A DNA stretch of 64,000 nt from Gerris lacustris (taxonomy: Eukaryota > Arthropoda > Insecta > Hemiptera > Gerridae): positions 9,640,447 through 9,704,446 of the forward strand of contig OX578281.1 of NCBI GenBank assembly GCA_951217055.1. Direction: 5' to 3'. The notes under the pieces are model-generated. The model had not been told where the DNA came from. It saw nothing but the letters and a program-made list of their open reading frames with translations, and did not search any database. The stretch's first letter is position 1. Each line of letters opens with the position of its first letter. Below, one piece after another: positions 34,161 through 47,063 of the stretch. The position numbers and the translations under genes were made by a program.

Positions 34161-34684
34161 ATCTACGATTGATACGAAATATAAACATTATATCTCTGTA
34201 TAGATGCGTAGAAAGTGATTATTTACGTACTTGTATTCATTGCGCATGCGCGTCTCATAGTTCTGAAGAATTCCTCTTCTTTACGCACGATTAGCGAGTT
34301 TGTTTACATTTAACAAAACTAATTTGCTATTATTTTATTAAAGTAACTGTTTAATCGAGTTTTTAGTGAAAAACAATGAATGAATCAAGTGGCTTTGACG
34401 AAAATGTAGAGAATAATACTCCTCCAAAAATAATTAATTCGGCAAAAAATACAACTCAAGATTAATGCCATCTTTATCAAGAGAAGAGATAAGAACTTAC
34501 ATACAGCAAGATTATTTGTTTCTGTATTTATTATTTAAATCTAACAATCGTAGATAAGGTCAACTCGTGCGAAAACCGCAGTTTGCATTGCTCGTGTGGT
34601 TTTACTACCCTCGCTGTCGCTCGGGTGCAAACTCCACACTCGCATGCAAAATGCTACTTTCCGCACTCGACGCGTAATGTACTA
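34161..34684 (+). mobile_element. HCE subfamily 4 copy with TTT target duplication
   Basis: Exact bounds come from the interrupted repeat A: TTT at 34158-34160 and 34685-34687. 5' ATCTACGATTGATACG, a single palindrome arm at 34262-34284, stub ATG at 34376 with a premature stop at 34465, junction near 34545, hairpin core CCCTCGCTGTCGCTCGGG (34607-34624), 3' CGCGTAATGTACTA. It is 524 bp long. Confidence 0.88.
34376..34465 (+). pseudogene. Recombinase-like N-terminal stub, premature stop
   Basis: Same first 28 codons as the stub at 23971 (MNESSGFDENVENNTPP, then NSAKNTTQ), then a TAA where the better copy continues EIMPSLSRE. Non-functional. Confidence 0.5.
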
Positions 34685-34908
34685 TTTGCGTATGTAGAAG
34701 AGAAACAAATGGGCACAGATGGTTTAAACTTATATGGGACCAATAATGGGCTAATTATTGAGCAAAAATTGAGACAGACAGACCGATAAACCAACAAACA
34801 GACGGAATCAAAAAAATTCCCTCATGTCTTAAACGGGATATTAAAATCGGAGACAGAAAATAATATGTTCGTTCTTCGGAACGATAACATAGCTTCCGGA
34901 AGCAAAAA

Positions 34909-35753
34909 AAAATAAATAAATAAAAATAAAAAAAATACCTATTTAAGTTACATTTGATTGTTTCGTTTTACTTATCACATAAGCAGTTTTCCGTTGATTA
35001 GTTTTATTGCTTCTTTTCCCACTTAGTATTTGGAGTTTTGTTTTCTTATGGCGTCAGAATCGGTTGAACGGTTATAGACAGGTCTAATTCCTTGTAAGAA
35101 GGTAATTGATGTTTGGGCTGTTATACGGTCTAGTTTGGTTCCAGACCGGCTGAGAATGTTATACGGGGCCATGTCTCACAATATTTCCTCCATAGTGTCT
35201 TTATCATTGTCTCTTAAATCAGCTGTTCCACATCACGTTTTATTTTGCCACCAACCCTTCCTTCTAAAGCGATAACGACAGCTGTATAAATGTCATCGTG
35301 ACATCTGAACTATCAAAATATCGAAAAAAAAACCTTTCACTATTCAATATATAACTTTAATCTGCTTCCTTCATAACTAAAATGGAAAAATTATATTTAT
35401 TTCCCCACTTTTTTTTTTTTGTCTTGCGTAATTTTTGTTCCCACAGATAGATTATTTTTTTTTCATAAACTATGCAAATTGAAAATATAAAAAAGTAATA
35501 AATAATCAAATATGCCATGTTAAGTGTGAAGTCTTCCGTGATTAAAGTCATAAAAACTAAGTTCAGCAAAGAAGACCTCACCGACTATCATGTCAAACCT
35601 GACATTTCAACTCTTACTTTCGGAAGAATTGTAAGCATCTTGATACTTCTTTTACTTCTAGATTAAATCGTTAACTTCACAAACCAATGCTTAATTGTGC
35701 AAATTAAGTCTGACATTCAAGTAACTATTATGTATTGAGTATAATTAATATTA
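34909..35753. other. No feature recognised
   Basis: 35030-35300 is GC-richer than average but has no frame or known repeat. The 74-codon minus frame at 35357-35581 is lysine-rich low complexity. Confidence 0.45.
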
Positions 35754-36601
35754 AAAAAATCGGGTACAGGGTACCTCGGAACTTTTCCTCACTTCAGAGG
35801 CCACTAAAGCAGCCTCTCCTGCTGCTTCGCAGCAGGAGGGAGCTGCATTGGACGAGGTCAGTATTTGGATGGGTGACCGTTCTGAACTAACTGATTTAAA
35901 TTATCATTCTTTAAAAAACACCTTATTTTTATTACCTATTATTTTATTTAATTATTTGAAGTTTGGCGGTATTTTGACAGATGTAAACAGACTTTGACGT
36001 CATCAAAATTATCGCACTAATAAATAATTATATTCGCTTATAACTTTTAAACTAATTAATGGAATTTCATCGGTTAATTTTTATATTTGTTTCTTAATTT
36101 TTTCCGGTTCCAACAATATGCTATATTTGTCAAAAACCTATTTATACTTTCGGTATTATTAAACGTCAAAGTTTAAAATTTCAAAAATTGATAACTTCAA
36201 AATGGCGGCCAATATCAAAATTAAATTTGGTGGGCTTGTTTGTCATAGAGAGAGGTACATTCGTGCCAAATTCCAACTCAATCAAGACTATTTTCAATTT
36301 ATTACGATTTTTTAAATTTTTTGCTGACTCAACAAACTGGGTTCAAGATGGCGGAAAAAGTTGATTTTCCGGGGGCGGCACCACTACAGGTAAGGACTGA
36401 TTTTTCTTCCAAGTTTCAACTCTCTAGGTTAAATACCTTGGGCGCTACGATGATAACACACATACATACAGACGTCATGCTGAAAACTACTCAGGAGGTC
36501 TTAAAAACACCCAAAATGGATAATTCCATTGAAATCTCGAAAAAGAATTTTTTGGTGAAAACAATACTTTTCCTACTATGAAAAAAAAAGGAAAAGTAAA
36601 A
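35754..36601 (+). mobile_element. Repeat C copy 1 with 5S-rRNA-like head
   Basis: 35839-35879 reads GGAGCTGCATTGGACGAGGT then CAGTATTTGGATGGGTGACC, matching the central part of 5S rRNA, including the C-box region GGATGGGTGACC. It is preceded by CTGCTTCGCAGCAGG (a small hairpin) and GGTACAGGGTACC. The rest, about 720 bp, is non-coding and shared with 40654-42319. It looks like a SINE3-type (5S-headed) element or a 5S pseudogene fused to repeat C. The 86-codon frame at 36321 is not a gene. Confidence 0.65.
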
Positions 36602-36706
36602 ATAGTCTGCGAATTAGTGTGGCACATACATTCTTCATCATTGCCAGATTTGTACCGGACAAACAAACAAACAAACAAGAATGCAAGCTAATAAAAACGT
36701 AGTAAT
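36598..36706. repeat. Joined ends of repeats A and D
   Basis: 36598-36640 is the repeat A 5' end (GTCTGCGAATTAGTGTGGCA). 36643-36706 is the inverse repeat D 5' end (GTACCGGACAAACAAACAAA). Confidence 0.7.
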
Positions 36707-37778
36707 AAGACCGCTTCATCGTCAAATCAAAATAACAATGTGAATTTCATGGACCAAAAAAAAAAAAAAAAAAAAAAACTGAAACAACTTAACTAAATTA
36801 AATCACCCGGTTTGGTAAAAAAAATGGAATTTACATTATAACAAATTCAATTTATTATGTACACAAACTATGTTAGTTTATTTTTTACATTAATAAACAA
36901 AACAAATCCGTACAAAGAAATAATCATTCTAATTAATTAATTACTTATGTCCAGTTTATTCAAACATAAATATTAAAAATTGAAGGTAAATTAAATCATG
37001 TGAAGGTAAAGAAATAAAAAAAAAAACTGCAGCAAATCAACATCATTTTAAATATGAGCCAAAGTTTATATTTTATCTGGCGCATTAACATAATTCCCGT
37101 CGATAAATTATTGCGAAGTTATCGTTTTGCGGAGAATGAATTTATGGGCGTTCAATTTCCTTGATATTCTTGTCAAGTTCTTATTTTTATTTAAAAAAAA
37201 AATAAAGTTGGAAAAAAGAGAGGCCCCTTAATAAATAAACGAGTCGAGTTTATTTTACACTGTAAAAAAAACATTTCGAAGCAATTTGAAAATTTACTTC
37301 TCGTTTGATGGAATGTAGTTGGAATTTAAGTTTTTTTTATATTATTACGACGGAGTAGGGGGGAACGCAGAGTAAGTTAGTAGTAGATTGGAACAAGTTG
37401 CGTCTTGTAATGAATGGGATCACGCAGCTGGACATGCGTTAACTCATCCCAGGGACGCCACCTCACGTTTTTACAACTAATCCCAATAGCTTACTTGTTT
37501 ACCTCCCTGTTTATAAGTTATCAGTCAGTACTTTAATAATGTACAATATATATTATAAATCTCGTAACACCTACATATTTTATACTATTTTTTTTCTAAA
37601 TAATTAAATTTTCTTTTATAACATTTTTGAATTAATTTCTAAACAGAGATGATAAAATAGAATACAAAAAATATGTATTTCTCCTCCTCCTAGTGCTCTA
37701 GTGTAATAAATAAAATTGTAAGCAAATAAATAAATATATATACTTTTATATATATATTAGCAATGAAATACCGTGTTT
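36707..37778. other. No feature recognised
   Basis: A-runs at 36758-36778 and 37018-37026; otherwise unassigned AT-rich DNA. A mildly GC-richer patch lies at 37360-37470. Confidence 0.5.
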
Positions 37779-38366
<588 letters not shown>

Positions 38367-38486
38367 AATAATTACAAGATAAAAATAACTTTTTAAATTT
38401 TCTGTTGGATCCTATGTAATGTTGATAGTAAAATTGTCATTGTTATACATAATATATATAATGTTGTGAAAGAAAAAAAAAAAAAA

Positions 38487-39112
38487 AAAAAATACATAGT
38501 TCCGAATTTATTTACTTCACATAATAATGACAACCATCTAGAGAGCTGATTTTAAACCTATAAAAGGACAAATCTTTGTACAACGGATCTCACCAACACC
38601 GGATCTAAACCATGCCATTGATATGTCCCTGTGTAGGGACAGTAAGAGAAGAAAAATGTGTACAAGTAAAGAAGTACAGATGCAGAAAAATTAAACCTAT
38701 ACCTAGAACACAAATGTGTAAACAAACCTGGGAGTCACACGTCAATTAATTTATTTCTTTGTCTACTTTTCGCTGTCATTCAATGTTTACCTCTTAATAA
38801 AAAATCACAAATTTGTAACCCGTCAAAATGAAGATTGTAAATACTGTGGGATATGTCAAAACAAATAAAATAACTTGCGGATTTTTTCCGAACTAACTTT
38901 CCATACAGCAAAATTTGCTGAAAACTAAATAAATTCTGCTGAAAGATGGCTAAAAGTATTAAAATAATGCATTGTCATCGTGTTCTGAGCTATGCTAAAA
39001 GTTTCAGATGTCTAGCTATTCGGGAAGTTAGTTAGAAATCGATTGCCAGACTTGTACCGGACAAACAAACAAACAAACAAACAAGAAAGCAAGCTAATAA
39101 AAACGTAGTAAA
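38487..39112 (-). repeat. Repeat D copy, inverse
   Basis: Inverse of 30576-31085 with about 130 extra bases near 38630-38760. It ends GGACAAACAAACAAACAAAC and AAGCTAATAAAAACGTAG. Confidence 0.8.
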
Positions 39113-39860
39113 ATGTTTAAAAATAAAACCAAAAAGGACAAGAATGTCAGAAGCACTTATTAAAAGCAATATATTGGAATATTGTCATATATTGATTTGT
39201 TGATCTTTATTTAGTTATTTAAATATTATTTATTACATGCCATATATTGTTTTGTTATCAGTAATTTTTTTATTTTTTTTTTTAAGATCTCTTCTTCTAG
39301 AAGAATATTACCTTTACACTTAAAGTTAGCAATGAACCTACTTTGACAAAATGATGTTAAGTAATAACTCGCAGTAGGTAAGACAAGGAGTTAGATTATA
39401 GGTTATGTTGGTAACCACTACTGAAACCTTCTTTCCACATGTAAAGCAACGCGCCGCCACTCAAATAACTCAGCGACTGTATTAATCATCGATGCTGTGT
39501 TGCGGCCTTTTATGCAAATTATTTTTTTATTAACAGCTACTTTAAAGTATTAAACTATCCAACATGAAACTGGACTCGATAAAGGAGATGATTGGGTCTG
39601 AGAGGTCTTAAAGCCTTTTTACCTGGAACTTAAGTCTAAACATAACCAATGATTTGTAACCATGCTATAACCTGTTCCATACTAAGTTAGTATCGAAAAA
39701 ATTTAATAAATGATTGATTTCTTAGTTTTTAAAGTGTCCAATATGAACCTTATAAACTCAAAAACGGACTAAGATTTTTTTCTTACCAAATAATTCCGAA
39801 AAAATAAAAAGATATTAAATTGTAATACGGAGGAATTATTTATCCTATAGAAAGGTATAA
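39113..39860. other. No feature recognised
   Basis: Unassigned; no coding signal. Confidence 0.5.
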
Positions 39861-40150
39861 TTGGTGCCAATTTCAGCCCGATCGGCAAAATAGCTCCAAA
39901 AATTATATAGCGTTAAACTGTTGTTTAATATTTTTCCAAATTGCGGCAGATATAAAAGCGAAATTTAGTGGAAATTTCTGTGTTATTAAAAAGGTATAAT
40001 TGGTACAGATTTCAGCGCAGACATCCAGCTAAAAACCACTCAAGTCGTCTTGAAAACACCCGAAACAAATAATTCCGTTGAAATCTCAGTTTCGGATTTT
40101 TGGGTGAAAACAATACTTTTTCTTCAAGGTAAGGAAAAAAAGTTTGACAC
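39861..40150 (+). repeat. Repeat C 3' fragment
   Basis: Shares GAAATCTCAGTTTCGGA and GGGTGAAAACAATACTTTT with repeat C 3' ends. It provides the uninterrupted sequence for the repeat A insertion in copy 2. Confidence 0.65.
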
Positions 40151-40304
40151 AAGATTGAGGAAAAGCAACTGGATGCGATTGTATTTTGTATCCTGTGTGG
40201 ATGAAAAATTAAATTCGTTTGGTTTTCGATAAAAAATTAAGTAAAAACTTGTTGATGACCTTATATTCCAGGAGATTTTGTCCCTAGACAGGTGACCACG
40301 TTGA

Positions 40305-40610
40305 ATTTTAGTAATATTTGAATAACTAACCTATCAAGTGTGAAAATAACATAGACTTGATTTTTGATCTACTAACTAATTCCGTACTCAGGATCATGAA
40401 AATCACATTGTCCACCATAATTGGTGAGACATGGCCGCTCACCACTGGTTTGTTTTCTTCAAACGCCTATTGCCAAGCTATGTCCCGCAGACGAACTTAG
40501 CCGACCACATATTCTTAAAAGGCGCTAAAAGATCGATTTGTATACAAAATTCTAGCTTGATGTTAGTCAGACACTTTTTTGCACGCTATCTCCTGGACTA
40601 TTAGATCAAT
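40305..40610 (+). repeat. Foldback element F, solo right arm
   Basis: Matches 32480-32803, including CAAAATTCTAGCTTGATGTT and CTATCTCCTGGACT. The left arm is absent. Confidence 0.8.
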
Positions 40611-41492
40611 TTTATTTTATTTATAGTCACATAATGTCGAAGAAATCAATCATAAAAAATCGGGTACAGAGTACCTAACTTCGGAACTGTTCCTCACTTC
40701 GGAGCTCCTGCTTCGCTGCAGGAGGAAGCAGCATTGGGCATGGTCAGTACTTGGACAGGTGACCGTTTTGATGAACCAACAGATTTATTTATTATAATTT
40801 TTTAAAAAATATATACATTATTTTTATTTATTTGATTTGATTTATTTAATTATTTGAATTTTAAACAAACGAAATTATCGCACTAATTAATAATTATGTT
40901 CGCTTACAACTTTTAAACTAATTAATGGAATTTTATCAGGCTTTCTTTATATTTGTTCCTTATTTTTGATCGGTTCTAATGATATGCTGTATGTTTAAAA
41001 CGTATTAATACTTTCGGTATCATTAAGCATCAAAGTTTAAAAAAATCGATAACTTCAAAATGGCGGCCAATATCAAAATAATATTTAGTGGATTTGTCAT
41101 ACAGTGGTAATCAGTAGATTTGTCTTGTATTTTGACGGATTTTTCATCAGTAGATTTTCATAATTTTGTGGATTTGTCATTGTTTGACATACAGATAGGT
41201 TACATTCGTGCCAAATTTCAACTCGATAAGTCCATGTTTTAATTTTTTACGAATTTTTAAAAAACATTCTGACTCAGCAAACTGGGTTCAAGATAGCGGA
41301 TAACGTTGATTTTTCAGGCGGCACAACTAAAAGTAAGGACTGATTTTTCTGCTAAGTTTCAACTCAATAGGTTAAATAACCTGCAAATGCCCTACATACA
41401 CACATACAGACGTCATACTAAAAACACTCAGGAGGTCTCAAAAACACCCAAAACGGATAATTCAGTTGAAATCTCAAAAAAAATAGGTGGGT

Positions 41493-42269
41493 TTTAAAAT
41501 AGACAGTGGCGTACCAAGACGGGTGCGTGGGGGGGCGGACCGCCCCGGGTCCACAAGCTTTAGGGGGTGTCATTGTGGCAGAAAGAAATAAACACCCTCA
41601 AAATCGTTCTGAGGGGGTGACAAGATAATATCCCGCCCCGGGTGCGACAAGACCTTGGTACGCCACTGAAAATAGACTGCCAATTGGTGCGTAGCACTTA
41701 GCTTCCTCGCATCCTATCCACGTACTTTATTGATTTTATGCATTAAAAAGTCATTATTGTCAAATTGGTTTAATTATTTCCCGTTTTTTTTAATCTGTCA
41801 AAATTGTTTAGATTTTTTACACGAATTAAAGTATCAATTTAGCAATAGTTAAAGAGCGTAGACGGTTCAAATTAATCTGGGGTATCTGCGGGTTACTTTC
41901 GATAAACTATATGTTTCCTTCAAATTAGATAAGTACTTTTGAAGCTATTGGTGTAAATAAATGTATGTTTGTGGGCATGTAGAAGAGAAACAAATAGTCG
42001 CAGAAAGTTGAAACTTATATGGGACCAACAATGGGCTAATTATGACCAACCACCTAAATTTCATTAAAATTGAACGTGTAGTTTTTAAGATATGTTGGTT
42101 CGAAAAAATTGAACGACAGACCGACAGACAGACTCGGAACCAAAAATGTTCCGTGATGTCTGGAACGGATTTCTGTCTTGGAATTTTTTAAATCGGAGAC
42201 CTAAAATTTTTTCGTTCTTCAGAACGATCACATAGCTTCCGTTACCTTCGGTCAGCTCGGAAGCAAAAA
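41493..42269 (+). repeat. Repeat A copy inside repeat C
   Basis: From TTTAAAATAGACTGCC to GCTCGGAAGCAAAAA, with a hAT MITE in its first bases. This copy gives the best evidence for repeat A boundaries (TGGGT at 41488-41492 and 42270-42274). Confidence 0.8.
41504..41668. mobile_element. 165-bp hAT MITE with perfect 8-bp TSD
   Basis: Ends CAGTGGCGTACCAAG and CTTGGTACGCCACTG, a 15-bp perfect TIR. Flanked by AAAATAGA at 41496-41503 and 41669-41676. GC-rich and non-coding; shares the first ten bases (CAGTGGCGTA) with the hAT element at 870. Confidence 0.95.
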
Positions 42270-42319
42270 TGGGTAAAAACAATACTTTTCCTACCATACA
42301 GGTGAGGAAAAGTAAAAAC

Positions 42320-43498
42320 AGTAGGTTGTTTTTCTCCTTTACTAAGAAAAAAACTTTAAAATTTACACTTAAAATATAATTATTTAATTTTAAGCGATTT
42401 AAGTAAATAATTTAATTAATTTTGAACAAATACTTTAAATTTATAAAACCCCTCTCATTTGTTTCTTTGATTTACCTTAATAGCATTAAAACAATTAATT
42501 TATTTATTATGATTATTATTTTTGAAAAAGGCATAGATTTATGACTCTTACGTATTTCTGTATTCTGTAGAAAGTGAACTTATGCTTATCTAATCAATCA
42601 TAAAAAAAACAAAAAAAAAACAGAAAGAATTGATTGTTCAAGATGTACCCAACTTAATAATTTGATTTCCATTTTAGGATGATAGGTTTTATGAAGGATA
42701 GGATTAACTCACGATTCACTCGACTTTTGGCATTAACTAGGTTTTTGTGTTGGTTTTAATTCACAATCATTCCGTATCTATTCATTGAACCTTCTATAAA
42801 AAGTGAACAGAAATAAATGAGGTTATGTGGAAGTTCAGTGAAGTTTTTTTTTTTTTTTCTTTTAAATTCTATTTTTTTTTATATTTATTTAGTTGATATC
42901 TTGAAATTGGTATTTTCAATCTGTGTTGAGGTCATCTTGTTAAAATATAATGGCGGATAAAAGAAAGGATTTTTGTTGAGGTTGGTCTGAGACTAGGTAA
43001 AGTTTGCGAGAGATGCGAAGTTAAGTCGATGATGTATTGAAGTTTTTGTTAGCTAGACGCTTAAGATCCGACCTATGGGTGAATGCAGATGGGTTGGGTC
43101 AACTTACAACACTAGCTAAGGGTCAAGATGCTGTATCTGACCTCGCTAACTTCACAAGAGCTTCTCTCTCGACCGATTTAAACCGATTCAACCCTCGAGT
43201 GTACTTTGCTCTTTTTTAAGTTGTGGGAAAATATTGCAAAAAATAATTCTTATATACCAACTACAAGTAAGTATATAAGTATATAATATATAAAAGATAA
43301 TGTTTATTTGATAGATTTATGATAATAGTTGCATACTTCAGTATATTCTTACCGTAACATGATACACGAAGTCTAGCTAAGATTTCAAAATCAACATACC
43401 ATAAAAAGATTTAAAATCTCAGTTATTGTCGCAAAGCAAATAATTAATAATTTCTTGGCGAAATGCCCTGTTTGTCATTCTCAAATACGGTTAACAGT
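42320..43498. other. No recognised gene; one open frame
   Basis: 43037-43219 is a 60-codon plus frame with GC content above its surroundings and an even amino-acid mix (MKFLLARRLRSDLWVNADGL at its start). No motif is recognised and no splice context is clear. It may be an exon or chance. Confidence 0.35.
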
Positions 43499-44067
43499 AA
43501 AAATAGACTGCCAATTAGTGTGGCACATAGCTTCCTCGCATACTATCATGTACTTATTGTTTTACTAACGTTATATTACTATATTGATTTATTGTTTATT
43601 ATGTAAAACATATTAATAGTTTTTAGCGATCTTTAACAATTCATAGCGGTGTCGCTGTTGGTTTTACTAAAAAATAGTATTTGTAAAAAATTATTGTCTC
43701 ATGAAATAGATGAAGTTTGATTTTTTCCCGACCTAAAATTCCAATTTTAAATTTGAAGTTCACGTTTACGCGAGCGTTGCGCGTAAACGTAACTCGTCGC
43801 GTAACGCGTAAACGCGTAACTCGTCCTGGGCATTGGTAAAATGAACATGTCTACCAAATTTCATCAAAATCGGTCGACATTTACCCAAGTTATAGTCGCA
43901 CGTTTCATGATTCGCGGACACACAGACAGACAGACACGAGACCAAAAATGTTCCCTGATGTCTGAAACGGATTTCTTTCTTGGAATTTTTAAAATTGGAG
44001 ACATAAAACTTTTTCGTTCCCAAAAGTGAACACAATGCTTCCGTTACCTTCGGTAAGCTCGGAAGCA
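43499..44067 (+). repeat. Repeat A variant (A/S hybrid)
   Basis: Begins AAAATAGACTGCCAATTAG and ends CGGTAAGCTCGGAAGC, but its middle is replaced by an S-like segment (GTTTACGCGAGCGTTGCGCG, CTCGTCCTGGGCATTGG). The CG-rich palindromes at 43763-43816 (CGTTTACGCG/CGCGTAAACG) stand out. The copy at 63109-63698 has the same structure. Confidence 0.75.
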
Positions 44068-44178
44068 TTAAAACAACAAAGAATGAGCTTGTAGTACAAG
44101 TACTGTTACATAACAACCACAAAAATAAGTGTGGTGTCGCGGGACACCCGGTAGGAACGAAGTTCCTTACATGTTTCA

Positions 44179-47063
44179 TCTATATATATAAAACTAAGAG
44201 TGACAGTGACTGATCATCAAAAATTCTCCTACTTCCCATTGACCTAGAGATTTGAAATTTGGTACATAGATAGAGTATACCATAAATAGGAAAGTGCGGC
44301 CATTTTGATTTCGATATGTGTCCGCCATATTGAATTATAGCCGCCATCTTGGATTTTTTCATCAGTAATTCTCCTACTTCCCATTGACCTAGAGATTTGA
44401 AATTTGGTACATAGGTAGAGTGTACCAATACTAGAAAAGTGCGGGTGTTTTGATTTCGATATATAGCCGCCATATTGAATTATAGCCGCCATATTGGATT
44501 TTTAAAACACGTGTATATTTTTATCGTCGTACATCGTTTTAAAGGCCTTGATTAATACTTTAATGTTGTGGTATTTATTTATTTTTAAAATTTTTTGTAC
44601 GGGTACATTTGTACCGATTTGTACTTTTGGTTCAGGTTAAGAAGGTGAAATAATTTTTTTAAATTTTATTTTTACATTTATTAGAATTCATTAGCCTAAA
44701 TAATGATCTTATACATGGTTTGATTTTTAAATATATTTTTGGTACCTATGGGTACACGGGTACAAATATGCTTTTAAACACAAAACCTACTTTCATGTAT
44801 ATCGTTGAAAAACTCTTGAATAGGCCTTTTAATGTAGTTATGTAGTGTTTTGTGATATTTTTACTTTTTAGGGGGGTAAAATTGAAAAAAGTCCTTATAT
44901 AGCTGTTTTTTGACAATGGTTCCTTAGGTTTTGGTTGAAATTTAAAACATTGTTATTATTTTTTACTCTCCTTTTCGAGACGTTTACGAATATACCTCAT
45001 TTATTTTGTTATCTTCATTTTGACTTTTTCGGGTAAAAAAATCACAGGGGGGCTTGACGATTTTTTGGTAAAAAATAAAGTTTGTACTATCTTCATGAAA
45101 TTTGTCACGCTTATAAAAATGAAAAATACAAGACGAAAGTGCTCTTGGACTTTTTTTTCCAAGACTCTTAGTTTCCGAGAAAAAGCCACTCAAAGTTCAT
45201 ATTTGGCAATTTTTGGGGTTTTCGATTGGCCATTTTTTGGGCTTTAAAAGTGCTAAATGGTAAACTGACGGCATATTCGTAATCTACTCGACGGGGGCTT
45301 TAAAAAAACGTATAGTTTGTATGGGGTTGTCGACAACTTCTTTTGCCCAAATTTTCCGGCTCAAAATCTGGGCCCAAAAAAAAGGGAAATTAATAAAAAA
45401 TTAAAAATATGAGAAATATTGATTCGATTTGATTTAAAATTTGTATGCATGCCTTATTTAATATTAGGAACTCGGAAAAAAATTAATACTTGAACATATT
45501 TGTACACATGTGTACTTTTGGTACATACGGTACCTAATGTGTTATTTTAACTTGAGATTTTATGTTGTGAAACAATGTGTTATTAGTAATGATTTTATTT
45601 AGTAAGCTTTATACCATTCAGTAAATTTAATTTGTTTTAATATAATGTTGGTACCTATATGAGGTACATGGGTACAATGATCGAAATGCTCGAAATATAT
45701 CATATTATATATAATTTTACAGTGCTTGAAAAGTACTTTCATTGTTGTTATGTACACTTTTTCAAAATTTTACATTTTAAGGGGTGTAAAGCATAAAAAA
45801 CCGTTAATTTATCTGTTTTTCCGAATTGGTTTTTTAGATTATAATTTAAATGGAAAACTAATTAATAATTTTTTACTGCTCTTATCGAGACCTTTACAAC
45901 AATACCAATTTTGATAATATTCGATGAATGAATAAACCACTGCTGCTGCTCAGCAGAGTAAGGATTTTTTATTCGATAGACTGCTGCGCATTTGATTTGT
46001 TTTGATTTTTTTTTTTTAGTTCCTTGAATTGTTGGTTGAGTTAGTCTAATTGTAGCCGTTACTCTTGGCGACAAGCTTTCTACATCAGTTTTCTGGTGTT
46101 TAATTTGACATAATATGACCAACCAATGAGAGAAGACTTTAAGAAAGGCTTGGGTTTGTCTTTGTGGGGGGGGTGCATTGTTTTGTTTATTTTTGACACA
46201 TTTTGACAGTTTTTTATACGGCGCGGCAATAAAAGAATAAAGTGTATAGAAAAATAAAAATATAAATTAATCAAATATAGATATATGTATAAAACTACAA
46301 GATAAAAAGAACTTTATATATACTACGTTTTTTAATTCAATTAATTTATCTTCATATTCAATTATTTATCTTCTTTGTTTAATTGGTTTACTTATTCTTT
46401 TTCGCTGTCATTCACTGTTTACCTCTTAATAAAAAATCTTAAATTTGAAATCTGTCAAAATGAAGGATTGTAAATATTTGGGATATGACAAAACATATAA
46501 AATAACTTGCGGATTTTTTCCGAACAGACTTTCCATGAAGCAAATTTGCTGAAAACTAATTAAATTCTGCTGAAAAATTACTAAAAGCATTAAAATATTG
46601 TTTGTGCCATGCCCTAAGGAACTTCATTTAGAAACTAAACTTCAAACGCATTCTAGCGGTGAACTAACAAACTAAGACATACAAAACTTTTACCAACAAC
46701 AGTTTTATGAGTTAAGATTTCATTTCTGATGCAATAATATTATTAAATAAAAAAAAATTACACTGTTAAACAAAATACATTATCCACATAGTTAGTGCAA
46801 AGTAAATATGTAGAAAATATAAAAACTTATGGTTAAATTCATTTATAATGAAAAATATATTTTATATAAAAAAAAGCAGGTCATATATTTAATTGAGATA
46901 AAATGTTTAAAAATAAGCAATAAAAAATAATATAAACTAATTGCACTAAAATACAAAATTATTTAATAAAAAAGATATATTACTTATATTGTTTTAATTA
47001 TTTTTTACACCTAGCGCCAACTTCTAGACGAATAAGGCACGCGAAGCGTGCCAATTCGGCTAG
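44179..47063 (+). mobile_element. Non-autonomous Helitron, 2.9 kb
   Basis: 5' end TCTATATATATAAAAC. 3' end has hairpin GGCACGCGAAGCGTGCC (47036-47052) followed 7 bases later by CTAG (47060-47063). It sits between A (44178) and T (47064) without target duplication, as Helitrons do. The empty site is present in the inverse copy at 49517-49530 (ACATTTCTCATTAAATATA on its minus strand). There is no Rep/helicase frame; the 60-97-codon frames inside are not supported. It contains the 145-bp tandem pair and a repeat D fragment. Confidence 0.93.
44220..44508. repeat. 145-bp tandem pair near the Helitron 5' end
   Basis: CTCCTACTTCCCATTGACCT starts at 44226 and 44371. Each copy ends with one or two GCCGCCATATTG words. 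Overlapping minus-strand frames of 82-97 codons are translations of this repeat. Confidence 0.92.

Larger units (their letters stand above)
33861..34908 (+). repeat. Repeat A copy interrupted by an HCE
   Basis: 33861-34160 is the 5' part (CCTGCCAATTAGTGTGACAC) and 34685-34908 the 3' part (GTAGAAGAGAAACAAATGGG to CTTCCGGAAGCAAAAA). The two parts join smoothly when 34161-34684 plus one TTT is removed. Confidence 0.85.
40654..42319 (+). mobile_element. Repeat C copy 2 with 5S-like head, split by repeat A
   Basis: Head 40725-40765 reads AAGCAGCATTGGGCATGGTC then AGTACTTGGACAGGTGACCG, closer to 5S rRNA than copy 1. The body matches 35754-36601 up to 41492, is broken by repeat A (41493-42269), and resumes TGGGTAAAAACAATACTTTT to 42319. 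TGGGT on both sides of the A copy may be a 5-bp target duplication. Confidence 0.7.

Noticed and set aside
35839..35879. Functional 5S rRNA gene
   Set aside because: Only the middle to 3' half is present, and the 5' half and terminator do not match.
43766..44179. 137-codon minus frame
   Set aside because: Translation of the repeat A/S hybrid; the same DNA recurs at 63109-63698 with the frame broken.
44180..44492. Two minus frames with MAAI repeats
   Set aside because: They are the 145-bp tandem pair inside the Helitron read in two frames.
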